Positions 12,907 to 24,761 of a stretch of 64,000 nucleotides of DNA are shown piece after piece. The stretch is taken from positions 1,221,816-1,285,815 of the forward strand of contig VZTG01000486.1 of the NCBI GenBank assembly GCA_013397845.1, given 5' to 3'. Every line of letters begins with the position of its first letter. Within the stretch, counting starts at the first letter, position 1. Source of the stretch: Melanocharis versteri (lineage: Eukaryota; Chordata; Aves; Passeriformes; Melanocharitidae). The translations under genes were made by a program, and so were the position numbers. The notes beneath the pieces are model-generated. The model was not told where the DNA came from. It made no database searches and saw only the letters and a list, made by a program, of their open reading frames with translations.

Positions 12907-13196
12907 AATTGTTAAGCACTCCAGAGTTCCCCTTATTTTCAGTGGTTTCCAAATTCCCCGGTTTGGCTTTGGTTTAATTTAGCTGGAAAACATATGAGTA
13001 GCTCTAAATTAAACATGAGCAATTGTTCTTTCTTGGAAGCTGTGGTCATGCAGAAGTTTGGAACTAATTATGAACCAAGCCATTATGAAAAAGGTCCTTT
13101 TTTTAAGACACTATTTCCCAGATGATGTCTGCCAATATTGCTTTATCCCATAAATTTGTCACAGAAGCTTGCTTGCTTGCCATGCTAAGATTTTCA

Positions 13197-13245
13197 ATAT
13201 TTATTTATTTATGTATGTATATATGTATTCATTTATTTTTTTTCA
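13197..13245. repeat. TATTTA/TATG low-complexity tract
   Basis: Imperfect tetranucleotide repeat (TTTA, TATG) ending in a run of eight or more T. It lies upstream of IL22RA2. Confidence 0.7.
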
Positions 13246-15984
13246 GCTCACTAGTTGCTCAGAGCTGAAGAACACAAGAAATTTTGCTCCAAAGATATAA
13301 AAGTCCTACCCATGGGATGTCCTTTGGTTTGATGGACTGCCTCTGGGTCAAAAGCAAGAGATGGAGTTTGCAGGTGTGCTGGTGGCAGGACATCATCTCG
13401 GGGGCTGTAACTGGAGGAATGAGGGGCTGTGAAATCACTCCTGGCAGTTGGGCAGCACGTTCAGCCCACGCTGGCTGCTGGGGAGATGCTGGGAGGCCGG
13501 GGAAGTTGCAGGACTGACAGCCTCCAGACAGGGCGCGGGAAGGTAAGCCCAGCCCGTCGGGCCAAAGTGCAACTCTCGGTTGGACTTTCAGACTGCCCGG
13601 AATCGTATGCCCCAACTGGTGCAGGTGTGCTGCAACACCGCCTGCACAAATATCGGCATTGGTCAGTGTTATCCTCCGGATCCTGCCTGCCCGAGATGTC
13701 CATCCCTACAAGCTTGTCCCCAGGGCTGGGGATGCCAGGGCTTTCCAGTGAAAACAATCTCACTTTGTGCTTGCAAATGCTTTAATGCCACATGCACGCC
13801 TGCTTGGTGGGAGATGAGTTTCATGCTCCTGGCATGTATGGGAAGCTCAGAGAATTTGGCTGCTGGTGGTGAACGTGGTGCTACTGCCTAGCCTTGCCCC
13901 TCTCTCTTCCCTCCCCAAAAGCTCCCCGGTGCAGACACCCACTGGTACTTCACTGCCCATGCACTAGTGCAACCAAGCAAAAGTCAGGATGCATCCTCTT
14001 TTTGCAAACTCATGATGATAAGCAAGAGGAGAAAAATGCTAATTTTGTAAGACTTAGCGCAGCCCTGTGTAACAGCTTCCACAAAAGGAGTAATGAATGT
14101 GAAGACTACCTGTCTGCAAACAAAAAAATTGTCAGGAAATCATCTTTACTTTGGGAAAATATGGAAACAGAAGACTTTTCAGGTCAAAAAAAGTGCAAGT
14201 TCTGGTTCAAATGGACTTATTTAAAGGCTACCAGTTATATTGAACAAACTGAACAACATCTAGTCAAGAAGCTGACCTTGGTCAGATAGGTGGGCACAGG
14301 GTCTCAGTTCAGCTGATCATCTATACCTCATTATATTAGCACTAAACCTGCAGCATATATAGTAAAATGCTAACTGTGTAGCTTTGAATAATGAATTAGT
14401 CAAACCAATTAAGGGAATTAAAGAACTGAGAAAAAATGAAGGAAAAAAACCCTACCAAAATGAAGGCAGAAGTCAGAAAGTCTATCTCCGGCTGCAAATT
14501 TTTTATCTATCCATTTCCCAAACACCTCTTCAAAATCCAGTGACCTTTAAGGAGTTCCCCACACCAAATTAAATTAGTATTTCATCATGTTATATGAGCT
14601 CAAGTACGGGAATAGGGAACTTTTACAAACCAATCACTAGACTGAAGGGTCATCAGTGTTTACTCGCAGGCCATGTATCTGTTTACTCGAATTGTACACA
14701 CCTTCCCATATCCTGGAAAGCAGCCCATTGCCAGGAGCTGAAGTGTGGACCTTTGTCAAAGTTCCTTTTGATGGTGGTTCCTCCTAGGGAAGCAGAGCTG
14801 AGAGCCAGCCTGCTGGTGCCAGTGGGTTTTGCTCGGAAAAGGCTGCTCTGCAAAGTGGTGTAACGGGGCAAGAAATGCCTGTCACATGGGGAAACCCAGG
14901 GTTTCCTTGGCACTGCACTCTGATAGTGTTTTATCTGCGGCTGGGCTCGGCATTCTGCAGTAATCTTCACATCATTTCTGCTGTCATTGAAACAGCCGCT
15001 GTTTCAATAGCAGGTTATTAGCACCTGCAACACTGGGCTACTCATCAGCCTCAGTCACGCTGCTTCAGCGCTTTGTGTGATAAAAATCACTACAGTCAAA
15101 GAAGGATCAGCTGCACACACACACACACGTGCAGGTATGTGCATACATATATGTCTGGAGTCTCATAGAATATGTATATAGTGTATATAGTGCATTTCAA
15201 AATGTAAACCATTGAGGATGATGCACACTGCAATGCTATTTAAAATACTAGAACTTTTATAAACAATATTAAGGGTACTCTGAACAGTACTTTGTGAAGA
15301 AATGGAAAGTTAAAATGTATTACTTAGCCCAGCAGAATCCACACAAGTAGCCATGCTACTAGCTCATCCTAGCTTACACTGCAGCATCTTTCTGATCCAA
15401 ACCATTGTGAAACAGGAGGACTGATATTTTTGTGAACCAACATAGAAAAGCATGGGTATGAGAATTTTTTCCATTCCTGGAATAGAAACCTATCTGAATG
15501 CTGAGTAAACAGCTTTCTTTCTCTTGCAGACAAGCTACTGCTACACAGAGGTAAAAGTCAAGTACAATTTTGCTGAAAGCGGCTTGACCCATCTCATTTG
15601 AAAGGACCACCTCCTTGTTACTCTTTTTTTTTCTTTTTCCCTTGAATGAGTTGTTTCCCATACATAAGAGGAGAAAATGTAACCCAGAAACTGCTACTGT
15701 AGCACGACCTTTGGCTTTTCAGATGCGAGTCTCTGGTACGTGCAGTGGATGTAAGGGTGGGTTTTGCTTACATGCCTGGATAAGGATGTGGGAGGATGAG
15801 GAAAGTATACTCAAAGCATGCAGAGAATACTTCTTGTAACTGGCAGAGGCAAGGCAATTCTCTCTCGTGTGGCATTTCACACAAAAATAAGAAAAGCGAG
15901 TGGTTCATGTTACTTTAGACCTAAAGACTATTTGCAACTGGAGCCACAGTTTCCAGTCTTTTCTGAACAGCCAGTGTGGACTCA

Positions 15985-16290
15985 GGAAAACCTGTCTTGG
16001 GAGGGGGCTCTGGAGGTCATCCAGTCCAGCCTCAGCACAGGGCTAGTGGCAATTTTATCCCACACTTAACCACTCTTAATGTGAGTTTCCTCCTGCATAT
16101 CCTAGTGGGATTCCTCTGCTGCAATTTATGACAGCTGGTGTTTGTGGTTTTACTGGGACCGTCAGACAAAAGTCTGCCATTTCTGCAAATGTTACAGTTG
16201 GCTATAGCTGGCAATTACATCTCTCCTGAATGCCACCTCTCCTGGCTGAAGGGATCTAGCTCCCTCAGCTGCTTCTGGTGTGGCATGTGC
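15985..16290 (-). mobile_element. Old CR1-like fragment
   Basis: GGAGGTCATCCAGTCCAGCC near 16011 and later text resemble the reversed 3' part of a diverged CR1. The boundaries are approximate. Confidence 0.55.
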
Positions 16291-19200
16291 AGCTGGGCAG
16301 CCCTTCACCAGCTCAATGGGGACTGGGAAAATGAATCAGTACACTACACACAAAAATTAAAACGAAAGCAAAGAAAACCCCCACAGTCAGGCAGGAGGGA
16401 CTTTTTGGATTTTTTTTCCCCTGCTTTGTAGGGAAGAGACATTGCATCACACAAGTCCTTACAGAGAAGTTTCTGAGGAAGTGACACAGACTTTCACTGC
16501 ACAGTGTGTGCCTTCCCTGCTTCCTGCCCGCAGGTGCAAACTGTTCATCTCTCACTGTTAAAGAGCTTGGTTCAACATTTTAAAGATTACAGTTAGAAAT
16601 TCCAATGCTGTAGCTGCATCTACATAGTGAGACATTTGACCATGCTGAAGACGAAGATCTGCTAAAGGCTCTAAAGTAGCAAGTCATTATTTGCACATGC
16701 AGAATTTATTTAACAACATGCAATACACTGAATTGACTGGGAAGTTAGTAACCAACACTAACATTCATCAGGAACTGAAATTAATACCAAACCCCAAAAT
16801 AGCTCAAAGCCTTTTATTTAAATGACAAGCTCCCTTAAAATTGTCAGTTTTTCTCACTTGCAAAGCCATAGAATTATATTTTTTCCTACCACTTAAGGAG
16901 TGCTGTAGCTTGTTGAAGCCCATTAAGACACACTTTTTAGGTTGTGGATCCCTCACCAAATAATCTGAAGACAAAAAACTACCAACTTAGAGACACATGA
17001 AATCAATATTCCATAATTTGTCGGTTTTTCTTAGGTAATCTTCATAGCATAGCAAAGGTGCCAAGTGCTCACTCAGCCAACAGAACCCACAGATAAGACT
17101 GGAGAGGTACAACACAAACATTGCTCATGCTTTCTTGATCCACCTACTAAAGTAAAGAAAGGCTCAAAGCCTGGTAGTGCCAATGCTCTCTGACACACTG
17201 CCACCAGAGACAGCTGAGGCAACTCCTGAAATATTGGTAGTGTGGGTAGGATATGACCCACACACTGATTTTTTTTTCTTTTTTTTTGGTAGGGAGTGGT
17301 TTGAAGCCTGTGCATCTGATCACAAAGCCCTGTCCAGACCACAGACCGCACTGGGCTGACTCAGCACATCACACAAGAAGGGCAAGGGGTTGGCAGGCCT
17401 GCACTCAGGAAAAGACACAAACGGGGATGTTTGCCTCCACAGCTGTCACCAAAAATTGGGCTGCAGAAGGAGCAAATACTTCTGGCAGCTACTATGGGCA
17501 ATAAAACCTGGAAAGATGCAAGCTGCAGAGGTTTCCCTGGCCAGGGGAAAAAAAGAAATAGAAGGAAGAAAAAAAGAGAAACTGCCTTTCACTCATCTCT
17601 TCTGCAAGGAGAAATTTGCAAGCATCACACTTTCTAGCCTGTGGCTCAGTTCTTTTGAATTCTCAGTATCATCTCTCCATCATCCAAGGAGTGCAAACTC
17701 TAGACCAGAAAGTCCGTTCTTAAAAGAATCTTGACCACCACCATCTCCAAATACCTACTGAATTTGTATATATACTGTAGTTTTACAAGCCTTTTTATTT
17801 TTCTTTCCTTAATAAATACGATGTTGAAGCTCTTGTGGGGAGAGTCTCTGAGCATTCAGGAATTGGTGTGCTGAGCTATTCACGCCAGAACCCTTCACAC
17901 TTAACTGGTTTTCACACTTCTCAGAGGTGTTAGTTTCGAGTCTACTGCAACATGACTGTTTAACCATTAAGATCACCCTGTGATTCTTAAAGACAGTTTT
18001 GTTCCATATTCTTTGTCTTAAAAGGAATGAAGTTTGGTGTATCTCGAATAAAATTGCTAGTTTTGCTGCACACCCTGAAGCAACTGACTAATTAATTCTT
18101 TGTAATTTACCATCCAAATTTACAGTACTTTATTGCAATTTCTATTCAGATTTGGAGGGCGAGTACAAATTGGTGCTATATTAAAAGCAGATATAAGGCC
18201 AGACTGATACCTGGGATGAAGCCACATGGAAGAAGGAACTGAGAAATGACAAAGATGCTCTCCACCTCCTTGCTACCACTGCCCTCTAGCCATGCGAGCT
18301 TTTGCAACCCTTCCTTGTTAAAATTTACCTCACACTTAATCACACTTGCAGCAGGTTATCACAGGCCTCAACTCTACCAAACATGGTAGCAGAAAGCACA
18401 AAACAGTACATACAATTCCTGTCTTCTGGAACGGAACTGCACATGGCCCCCACCCTTCCTACAGTTAACTGAGCTGCTATAAACTTGCAAATTATACCAC
18501 AAAACATAACACAGAACAGTCGTACCCAGAAAGAAAACAAAGTGTATTTATTTTTGTTCTTTTCGCTCTGTATTTTTAACCTGAAAGGACTGTACTTAAT
18601 CTCTTTGGAAGGGTATTTTTGAAGGGATGTAAGTTTTTGTTATTCAAGCGATGTTGGCACAGAAAAACAGCTGTATCAGTCAATACTCTTATTGCTGTAC
18701 TGTGCAGATTGCAAGGATTTGACAAGTACAGGATTAATTTTGCAGGACACAGCAAGCTGGCCGGCAGAACCTCTTGGTTTGCCTGCTCATCGTTTGCTCT
18801 GCTTCTAATGCTTTTCTTCTTTCAAGCTGTGGCTGGACAGCAGAAATTAAAACATCACACAAATAAGACTTCTGTGATCATTTAAACTTCTAATGAACAG
18901 TAACAGTTTCAAGGAAGTCCAGCTTTCCTCACTCTGTAGCAATTAATCCATTCAAACAGTTTGACCATTTAATCCTTGTCCATAATTTTTAAATAGAACA
19001 TAGGGAAATATCCCCACGCTCAAGCAATAGGACTGGACTTAAGTTACTGCAGGCTGCATCAACAGCATCAAAGGGCAGAAGAGAAATTGCAACGCCGAGG
19101 ATGACGATGGTCAGCAGGATCCAGGAACAGGCTGCACACAGCCACACACACAGATGGGCCACACACATCTCCCCCAAACAGTGTTTTGATTCTCCATAAT

Positions 19201-22200
19201 GCTCAAGTATACACTATGTAAGTAACATGAACTGAGAGAGCTTCAAAAGCACATTTAGTTTTCAGAACAAAAGCTAATAGTCGTAAAGAGGCAAGGACAC
19301 ACATTTTTCTTCTTAGAAAATTTTTTTATTTGCATATAAAAATATTTAAAATGTACAGTATTTACAGGAATTTAATTACAGATTTCAGCCCACTGATTGC
19401 ATACATTTAGAGAATATAGAGAGTATTAGTAAACAAGAACTTCATAGTCGAAGGACTAAACTATTAAAAAAATCACACTAAAGGAATCTACACAGGTCAC
19501 CTTTCCCTGAGATGAAAGGTGCTTTGTATTTGGTTTGTCATTTTGGTTGTGTGTTTTTGCTTTTGGGGTTTTTGGTTTTTTTAAGACATGCTGAAACTAT
19601 TAATTTGAACCAAGTACAACATTTCTTACTTATTAATACTCAACTGTTTACATGGAACCACTTCAGAGCAACTGGTTATTCCTAACCCTGAGAAAACCAG
19701 GTTTTCTCATGCAAGTTTCTTTTTCTGCAATCTTCAAGTGAAGGATTATGTAAAAATATGCAAGCCTGTTCCATGCAACTGGGACTCCACATGCTGTCTT
19801 GTTTCCGCAGATGTCAGAAGATTTGACTTTTTTTTTTTTAAACTACATTATTGACTCAAGTGGAAAACCACACGAAAGCAGATTTGATGTTTCTGTGCCA
19901 GCACACACATACTGCCACAATACTTCATTGTTAATTGCAGCTCTAATAATAAAAAAATTACAATGTCCACTCAAGAACAAGAACTAAAGAAGTTCTTAGA
20001 AATACTGGCAGGTATGAGGCCAAAGTTTTGAGAAGTTCTCTTTCACAGGATATAATGTTTTGGAGCCTTACGCTACATCATCACCCAAATCATCCTCAGG
20101 TGAGAGGAAGGAAGGAATGCTAAGCAGCCAGGACAAGAGTAGAAATCAGCTGAAAATGTTTGAAGTGGCAAAACCTTATAAGTGTGTCATACTGGATAGC
20201 TGATAGGTCTGTAAAAGGCATGAATATCAAATTATTTTGAATGTACAAATATTAGGCACTTCCATATTCAGAATCAAGGTGCTATGTATGAATATTCAGA
20301 AGCTCAAGCAAACTACTTCATCACAAGAATATTAATCAATTAAACTAACTCAACTAGGTGAAAATTTATAGATATATGCTACCTGACAGGTTCTCAAACA
20401 CATTGCTCAGATACTTGGTATTACAGAACTGCAAAAACAAGGCTAACTAGCTGCAGCTGGAAAGGCATTTCCATTACCATCCCAAGAAGTCCTCACACTG
20501 CAAGCTGCTGGATTGTACCCAAACACAGATTACCACCATGACTTGCCCTACTCTTAGGCTCTCAGTATCACTACTGGCAACTGCTAAAAACAGGACTGGT
20601 GGTAACCGAGCTTACTGACCCAGAAACACATCCTTGTCTCACTGTGGCTTCACATTTTCAGCTAGTCACAGCTAGTAAAAGAATCCTGTGCTTTGTGCAC
20701 CCTGAAACTTCTTTATTTCACAATTAGAGAAGCTGTAAGCTGGCCTGAGCAATTTAAACATCTAAACCCTCCCTGTGCCACTAGTTAAGTATGCAGCACA
20801 CAGAAGACAGACTGCAGGGATGGTGCTAGTTCAGTGGCTTTCGTAGTTACAGTTCAGAAATTTTGATTAAAAAGTACGTTTAACCTTGTGATATTTCAAG
20901 AGCAGGTCTGTTGTGCATATATGTATGTATGTGATATAGTACAAAGCACTCATACCACTGTCCTTGATTTTCAGCTTATAGAATGACACCGCCTTTCCAA
21001 TACACGTGACTATCTGCCATGCCAAATTTCTCCCATATGTTATATATTTTTGCGTCATTTCTTATTGATCTTAACATCACTGTTCTTAGTGATATTCTAG
21101 CTCGTGGCTGGGTCCTTTTACTCACATTTGACTCCATGTGATTTGAAAGATTCAGAAGAACGTACAATGTAGTTGTATTGCAGGGGGAAGAGAAAAGAAC
21201 CTGAGATAGTCACTTGGTTTTAAAATGTGTCTATCTGCATTCCTCTCCCCATGTGTCAGCAAAGGAAAATCTTCCAGAACAATGAAACACTCAGCTCACA
21301 CAAATCTAAGATGCTAAGTCTTAGTTCCAGGGTTTCCTGATGCACTGTTAAGAATGTAAATCTGATTTTTAAAAAAATTACATGCTTCTGACAAAATCTA
21401 GGTTTTGAGGCAGATACATCGAATCCAACTACTGCCAGAGCTAATTCATGACCTTCTTGGAGAACACCAACATTTTATTTCTCTTCTGGACAAAACTGAC
21501 AGAAGGAAAACAAGCTACCAAGCGCAAGGTTAAACACTCTGAGCAGTTGCAAAGCAAATACTCAGCAAATTGTCTGATCAGAAACTGCTTCCCAAAATAC
21601 AAGATTAACTTCACAGTTTCTAATGTCCTCTTTATCCCTTCAGAGCCAAGTTTAAGTTAAACACTTATCTGACATTTATAAATTCCTGAGGTATTTATTG
21701 CAATTCATATTCATCAACAAACCTCCAAACTCAGAAAGAAATTACATCAAATCCCATCTCTGCACGAGACACAGCTGCTCATCTACTTCGTAGACAGCCT
21801 GCTAGGAGCTTCAGTGATGAATCGCATCACTACCTGGAAAGTCAGTTTAGTTGAAGTTTCAAGAGCAATTAATGCTGATTTTCAAAAAGCCTTCTTGTAA
21901 CACCAAGAGTTATTTTCTGCACCTCTGCCATGGGGAGACCTACACATTAGTGCATCCTAAGCAGTAAGTCACTGAGCACTGCCTTCTAGGAACTCAACCC
22001 AGAAGGTGACATTGAAAAAGTTGCTAGGGGGTCTCACTATGTCTGAATACAATACAGAAACAAATCGCAGCCAGCTAAGAATTACTAATTGGGCTTTCCA
22101 TGACATCATAACTACAAAATTCACCTGCTTGATTTGGCTTTTCCTAGAATTATCAAAACCCTGCTAACCAATCTGTTACCTTCCTGTGAGTAGAGATGGG

Positions 22201-23099
22201 AAAACCAGCTATTGTCTTTAAATCTTTCACACCATTGTGGTCAATATCTGATATATACAAGAATGGAAGCACTCCTGAAACTGCTGTATAAAATAACTTC
22301 ATCTTAAGAATACTCATGTCACTGAAAAATGTAAGGACAGAAGTACTATGACAGTGGTTTTCCTTTAAAACCACCTGCTGTAACATGCCAACAATTCTGA
22401 TAATCCTACAAAAATGCCTTTCAAAACAAAACCACAATTTTGTGTAAATGGACCAACTTTTACCCGTAAAGCACTCATTATTCCTGAACTAAACTTCATT
22501 AATAATTGCTCTAAACATTTCCTACAAATAGAAAATACCTATCAAATCTTGACTAAAGGGAAATAAATGGATTGCATGGATTTCAATACAAAAAACATTA
22601 AATATAAAACTATAAAATCCTTATTCATCAGTTTTCAAAACTACAATCTCTATGATACAAAATTCAGAAGGCTGTCAGATGACAATAAAATTTACAAAGT
22701 ACAACTTAACCACACTATTTTTCCATTGTCTCAGGGTGAGTTTGCGTAGTTCCTGAGTTAAGTTATTAAAAGGGGGGAAATGGCAGTGATTTTCATCCTG
22801 CTAGAAAACATGCTTGGAAGAAGTTCTATTGATTTCTATACAAAGAACATATTGTTCCAAAAATCAGGATAAAAATGCCCCAGAAGAAACCAGGCTTTTG
22901 AATTTTGAGGACATTTTCTAAATAATTTGTGCAACCACCCATTAGACTTTTTTTCTTTTTTTCCAGTGATGATCAGTCAGCTTGCTAATACATTCCAGAG
23001 TTATCCAGAATGTGACACGGTCGCTTATGTCACTAGGTGATCCAAATGGGTGCTGCTGTACTGAAGTTAACAGCAAAGACTACAAATAACTGGTACTTT

Positions 23100-23710
23100 C
23101 ACAGAAGTGTTAGGGCTGGAAGGAACCTCTGGAAATCATCCAGTCCAACTCCCTGGCAAAGCAGGGTTGTTGCAGTTAGACACAGTCCGGGGAGAAAAGA
23201 GGCAGCCGAACTCAGGAAGAACAGGATAGAATGAATCTATTTATTTATATACAGACGGGTTTTATACCCTAGGTCGTTGGGATGGTATAAGGTCATTGGA
23301 TCCTTGGCCATCCACCCCCCAGGTTGATTGGCCAAGTCCTAAAACACCCATTTCCCAAACAATTCCTCAGAATAACAACAACAGGGTGCAAAACATCTCA
23401 CAAGTGCAAGATAGAAGAGTTATTTACAAAAGCTCTCTAGCTGTTTTTCAGCTAGCTCCGTGAGAAAGTGAGAATGCAGAATTCTGACAAAGCAGAAAAC
23501 TGGAAAATCTCTTTGCCACCAAGCTTTCAGTGTCCACACAGGGTCACCTAGAGCAGGTGACATAGGAATGAGTCCAGGTGGGTTTTGAATGTCTTGAGAG
23601 AGGGAGACTCCATGATCTCCTTGGGCAGGTTTTTCCAGGGCTCTGCCACCCACCCTCAATACAAAGTTCTTCCTCATGTTGAGGTGAACTTCTTGTGTTC
23701 TTAGTTTATG
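23100..23710 (-). mobile_element. CR1 LINE 3' end, split by a solo LTR
   Basis: CR1 3' sequence in reverse orientation reads from GTTAGGGCTGGAAGGAACC to AAAGCAGGGT, stops at 23167, and resumes at 23539 with CAGGGTCACCTAGAGCAGG, continuing to about 23710. The 371 bases between are a later insertion, listed separately. Confidence 0.88.
23168..23538 (-). mobile_element. Endogenous retrovirus solo LTR nested in CR1
   Basis: 371-bp block bounded by TGT...ACA and flanked by a perfect 6-bp direct repeat, CAGGGT (23162-23167 and 23539-23544). Read on the minus strand it has a CCAAT box (GGCCAATCAACC), a TATA box (GGTATAAAACCC), an AATAAA signal and a terminal CAACA, the U3-R-U5 order of a retroviral LTR. 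No retroviral gene is attached, so it is a solo LTR left by recombination. Confidence 0.85.
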
Positions 23711-24260
23711 GCCATTACGTCTTACTTCTTTGACATGGAATCAAATCCTTAAGATATACAGGAAGAGCTTATAGACATAGTCTTACTTTAAAGAAATAGT
23801 AGAATTTAATATAAAAATACTCTTCAAGAGAAAAAGAGAAGCAAGAGGATACCTCCAATAATGGTAAGAACTCTCATTCTGGCACATGTCTATCATAATC
23901 AAGTGAAGGATTTCTTAATTAGTTCATTGAACTAATTTTGAACAGGATTTGAAGCAGAAGTGAATAATGGTACAGCTGCTGTTTTATAGTCGATGGTATG
24001 CTTTCTATAGAGTATTGTTAAAAAACACAGCACTATTTCAAATAGGAAATAATGAGTTACATCACATATAAAAGCATTTCTAAAAGTGGTTATTAGGAGA
24101 CTTCCCCACACTTTTTATGCCATTTTCAGGCACTGTTTTCAGTTGTGTACTGATCAGAACAAGTACAACTTGTAGATGTTCACAATCTAACCCAGACTTT
24201 CCATAACCTTCAGTAATGCTGTTTTTTCTGAGTTGTGGTTAAACACTTCAGTTACCCTGG

Positions 24261-24761
24261 CTACTCAGTTGGCCTGTAAGCATTCACAGGCTGTTCTTCA
24301 CCAACATCTATCATCAACATATCTAACGGAACATGAGGCTTGTCATAGCCAGAGAACTTGAAGCAGCTGCTTGGAATGACTGTTTGCTGTGTTTCTGTGG
24401 TAGAAATCTCTGCCTCTGAAGACTTACTGCATATATCCATTTGGCTACTGTCAGAAATGAAGTAACTCCCTTTTACTTTGGAATTTTGTTCATCAGTATC
24501 AAAAGATACCTCCTCTGTGCTTTCCTGCACAGGCACCTCTTCTAGTGTGGCTGGTGCCTCTGGGGAAGGGACAGAAGATTCTCCATCACAGGAATTCACA
24601 GGACTAACAGTTTCTTCTTCTGGCTCTATCTCCAGCAAGGTTACTTCACCACTCACTGCCAACTCCGAGTGGCCTGATGGGAAGCTAATTACGGATATAT
24701 ACTTCCCCTCTGATTTTGGTCCCAGTAAGGCACCTGTGTTCAGGTTTCTCATCACACTGAC
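24261..24761 (-). CDS. IFNGR1: IFNGR1 exon 7 (cytoplasmic tail with STAT1 site, stop)
   Basis: Acceptor ...CCATTTAAG, then 166 codons and a stop at 24263-24261. It opens VSVMRNLNT, continuing LPKSL as human does with I-S-V-V-R. The middle is acidic and Ser/Thr-rich with little structure. GYDKPHVPLDML holds the STAT1-docking tyrosine (codon 24345-24347). The frame ends NAYRPTE with the stop immediately after, whereas the human protein carries a few more residues. Confidence 0.96.
   Translation of the reverse strand, partial: VSVMRNLNTGALLGPKSEGKYISVISFPSGHSELAVSGEVTLLEIEPEEETVSPVNSCDGESSVPSPEAPATLEEVPVQESTEEVSFDTDEQNSKVKGSYFISDSSQMDICSKSSEAEISTTETQQTVIPSSCFKFSGYDKPHVPLDMLMIDVGEEQPVNAYRPTE

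Larger units (their letters stand above)
12907..23099. other. Intergenic DNA between IFNGR1 and IL22RA2
   Basis: About 10 kb with no coding exon that I recognise. It holds a TATTTA tract, an old CR1 fragment at about 16 kb, T-runs at 17270 and 19560, and several minus-strand AATAAA hexamers (around 19326, 21472 and 21696) that could end a long IFNGR1 3' UTR. Confidence 0.5.

Noticed and set aside
13894..14289. 131-residue plus-strand frame upstream of IL22RA2
   Set aside because: No domain, signal peptide or compositional sign of coding, and no splice partners found. Chance frame.
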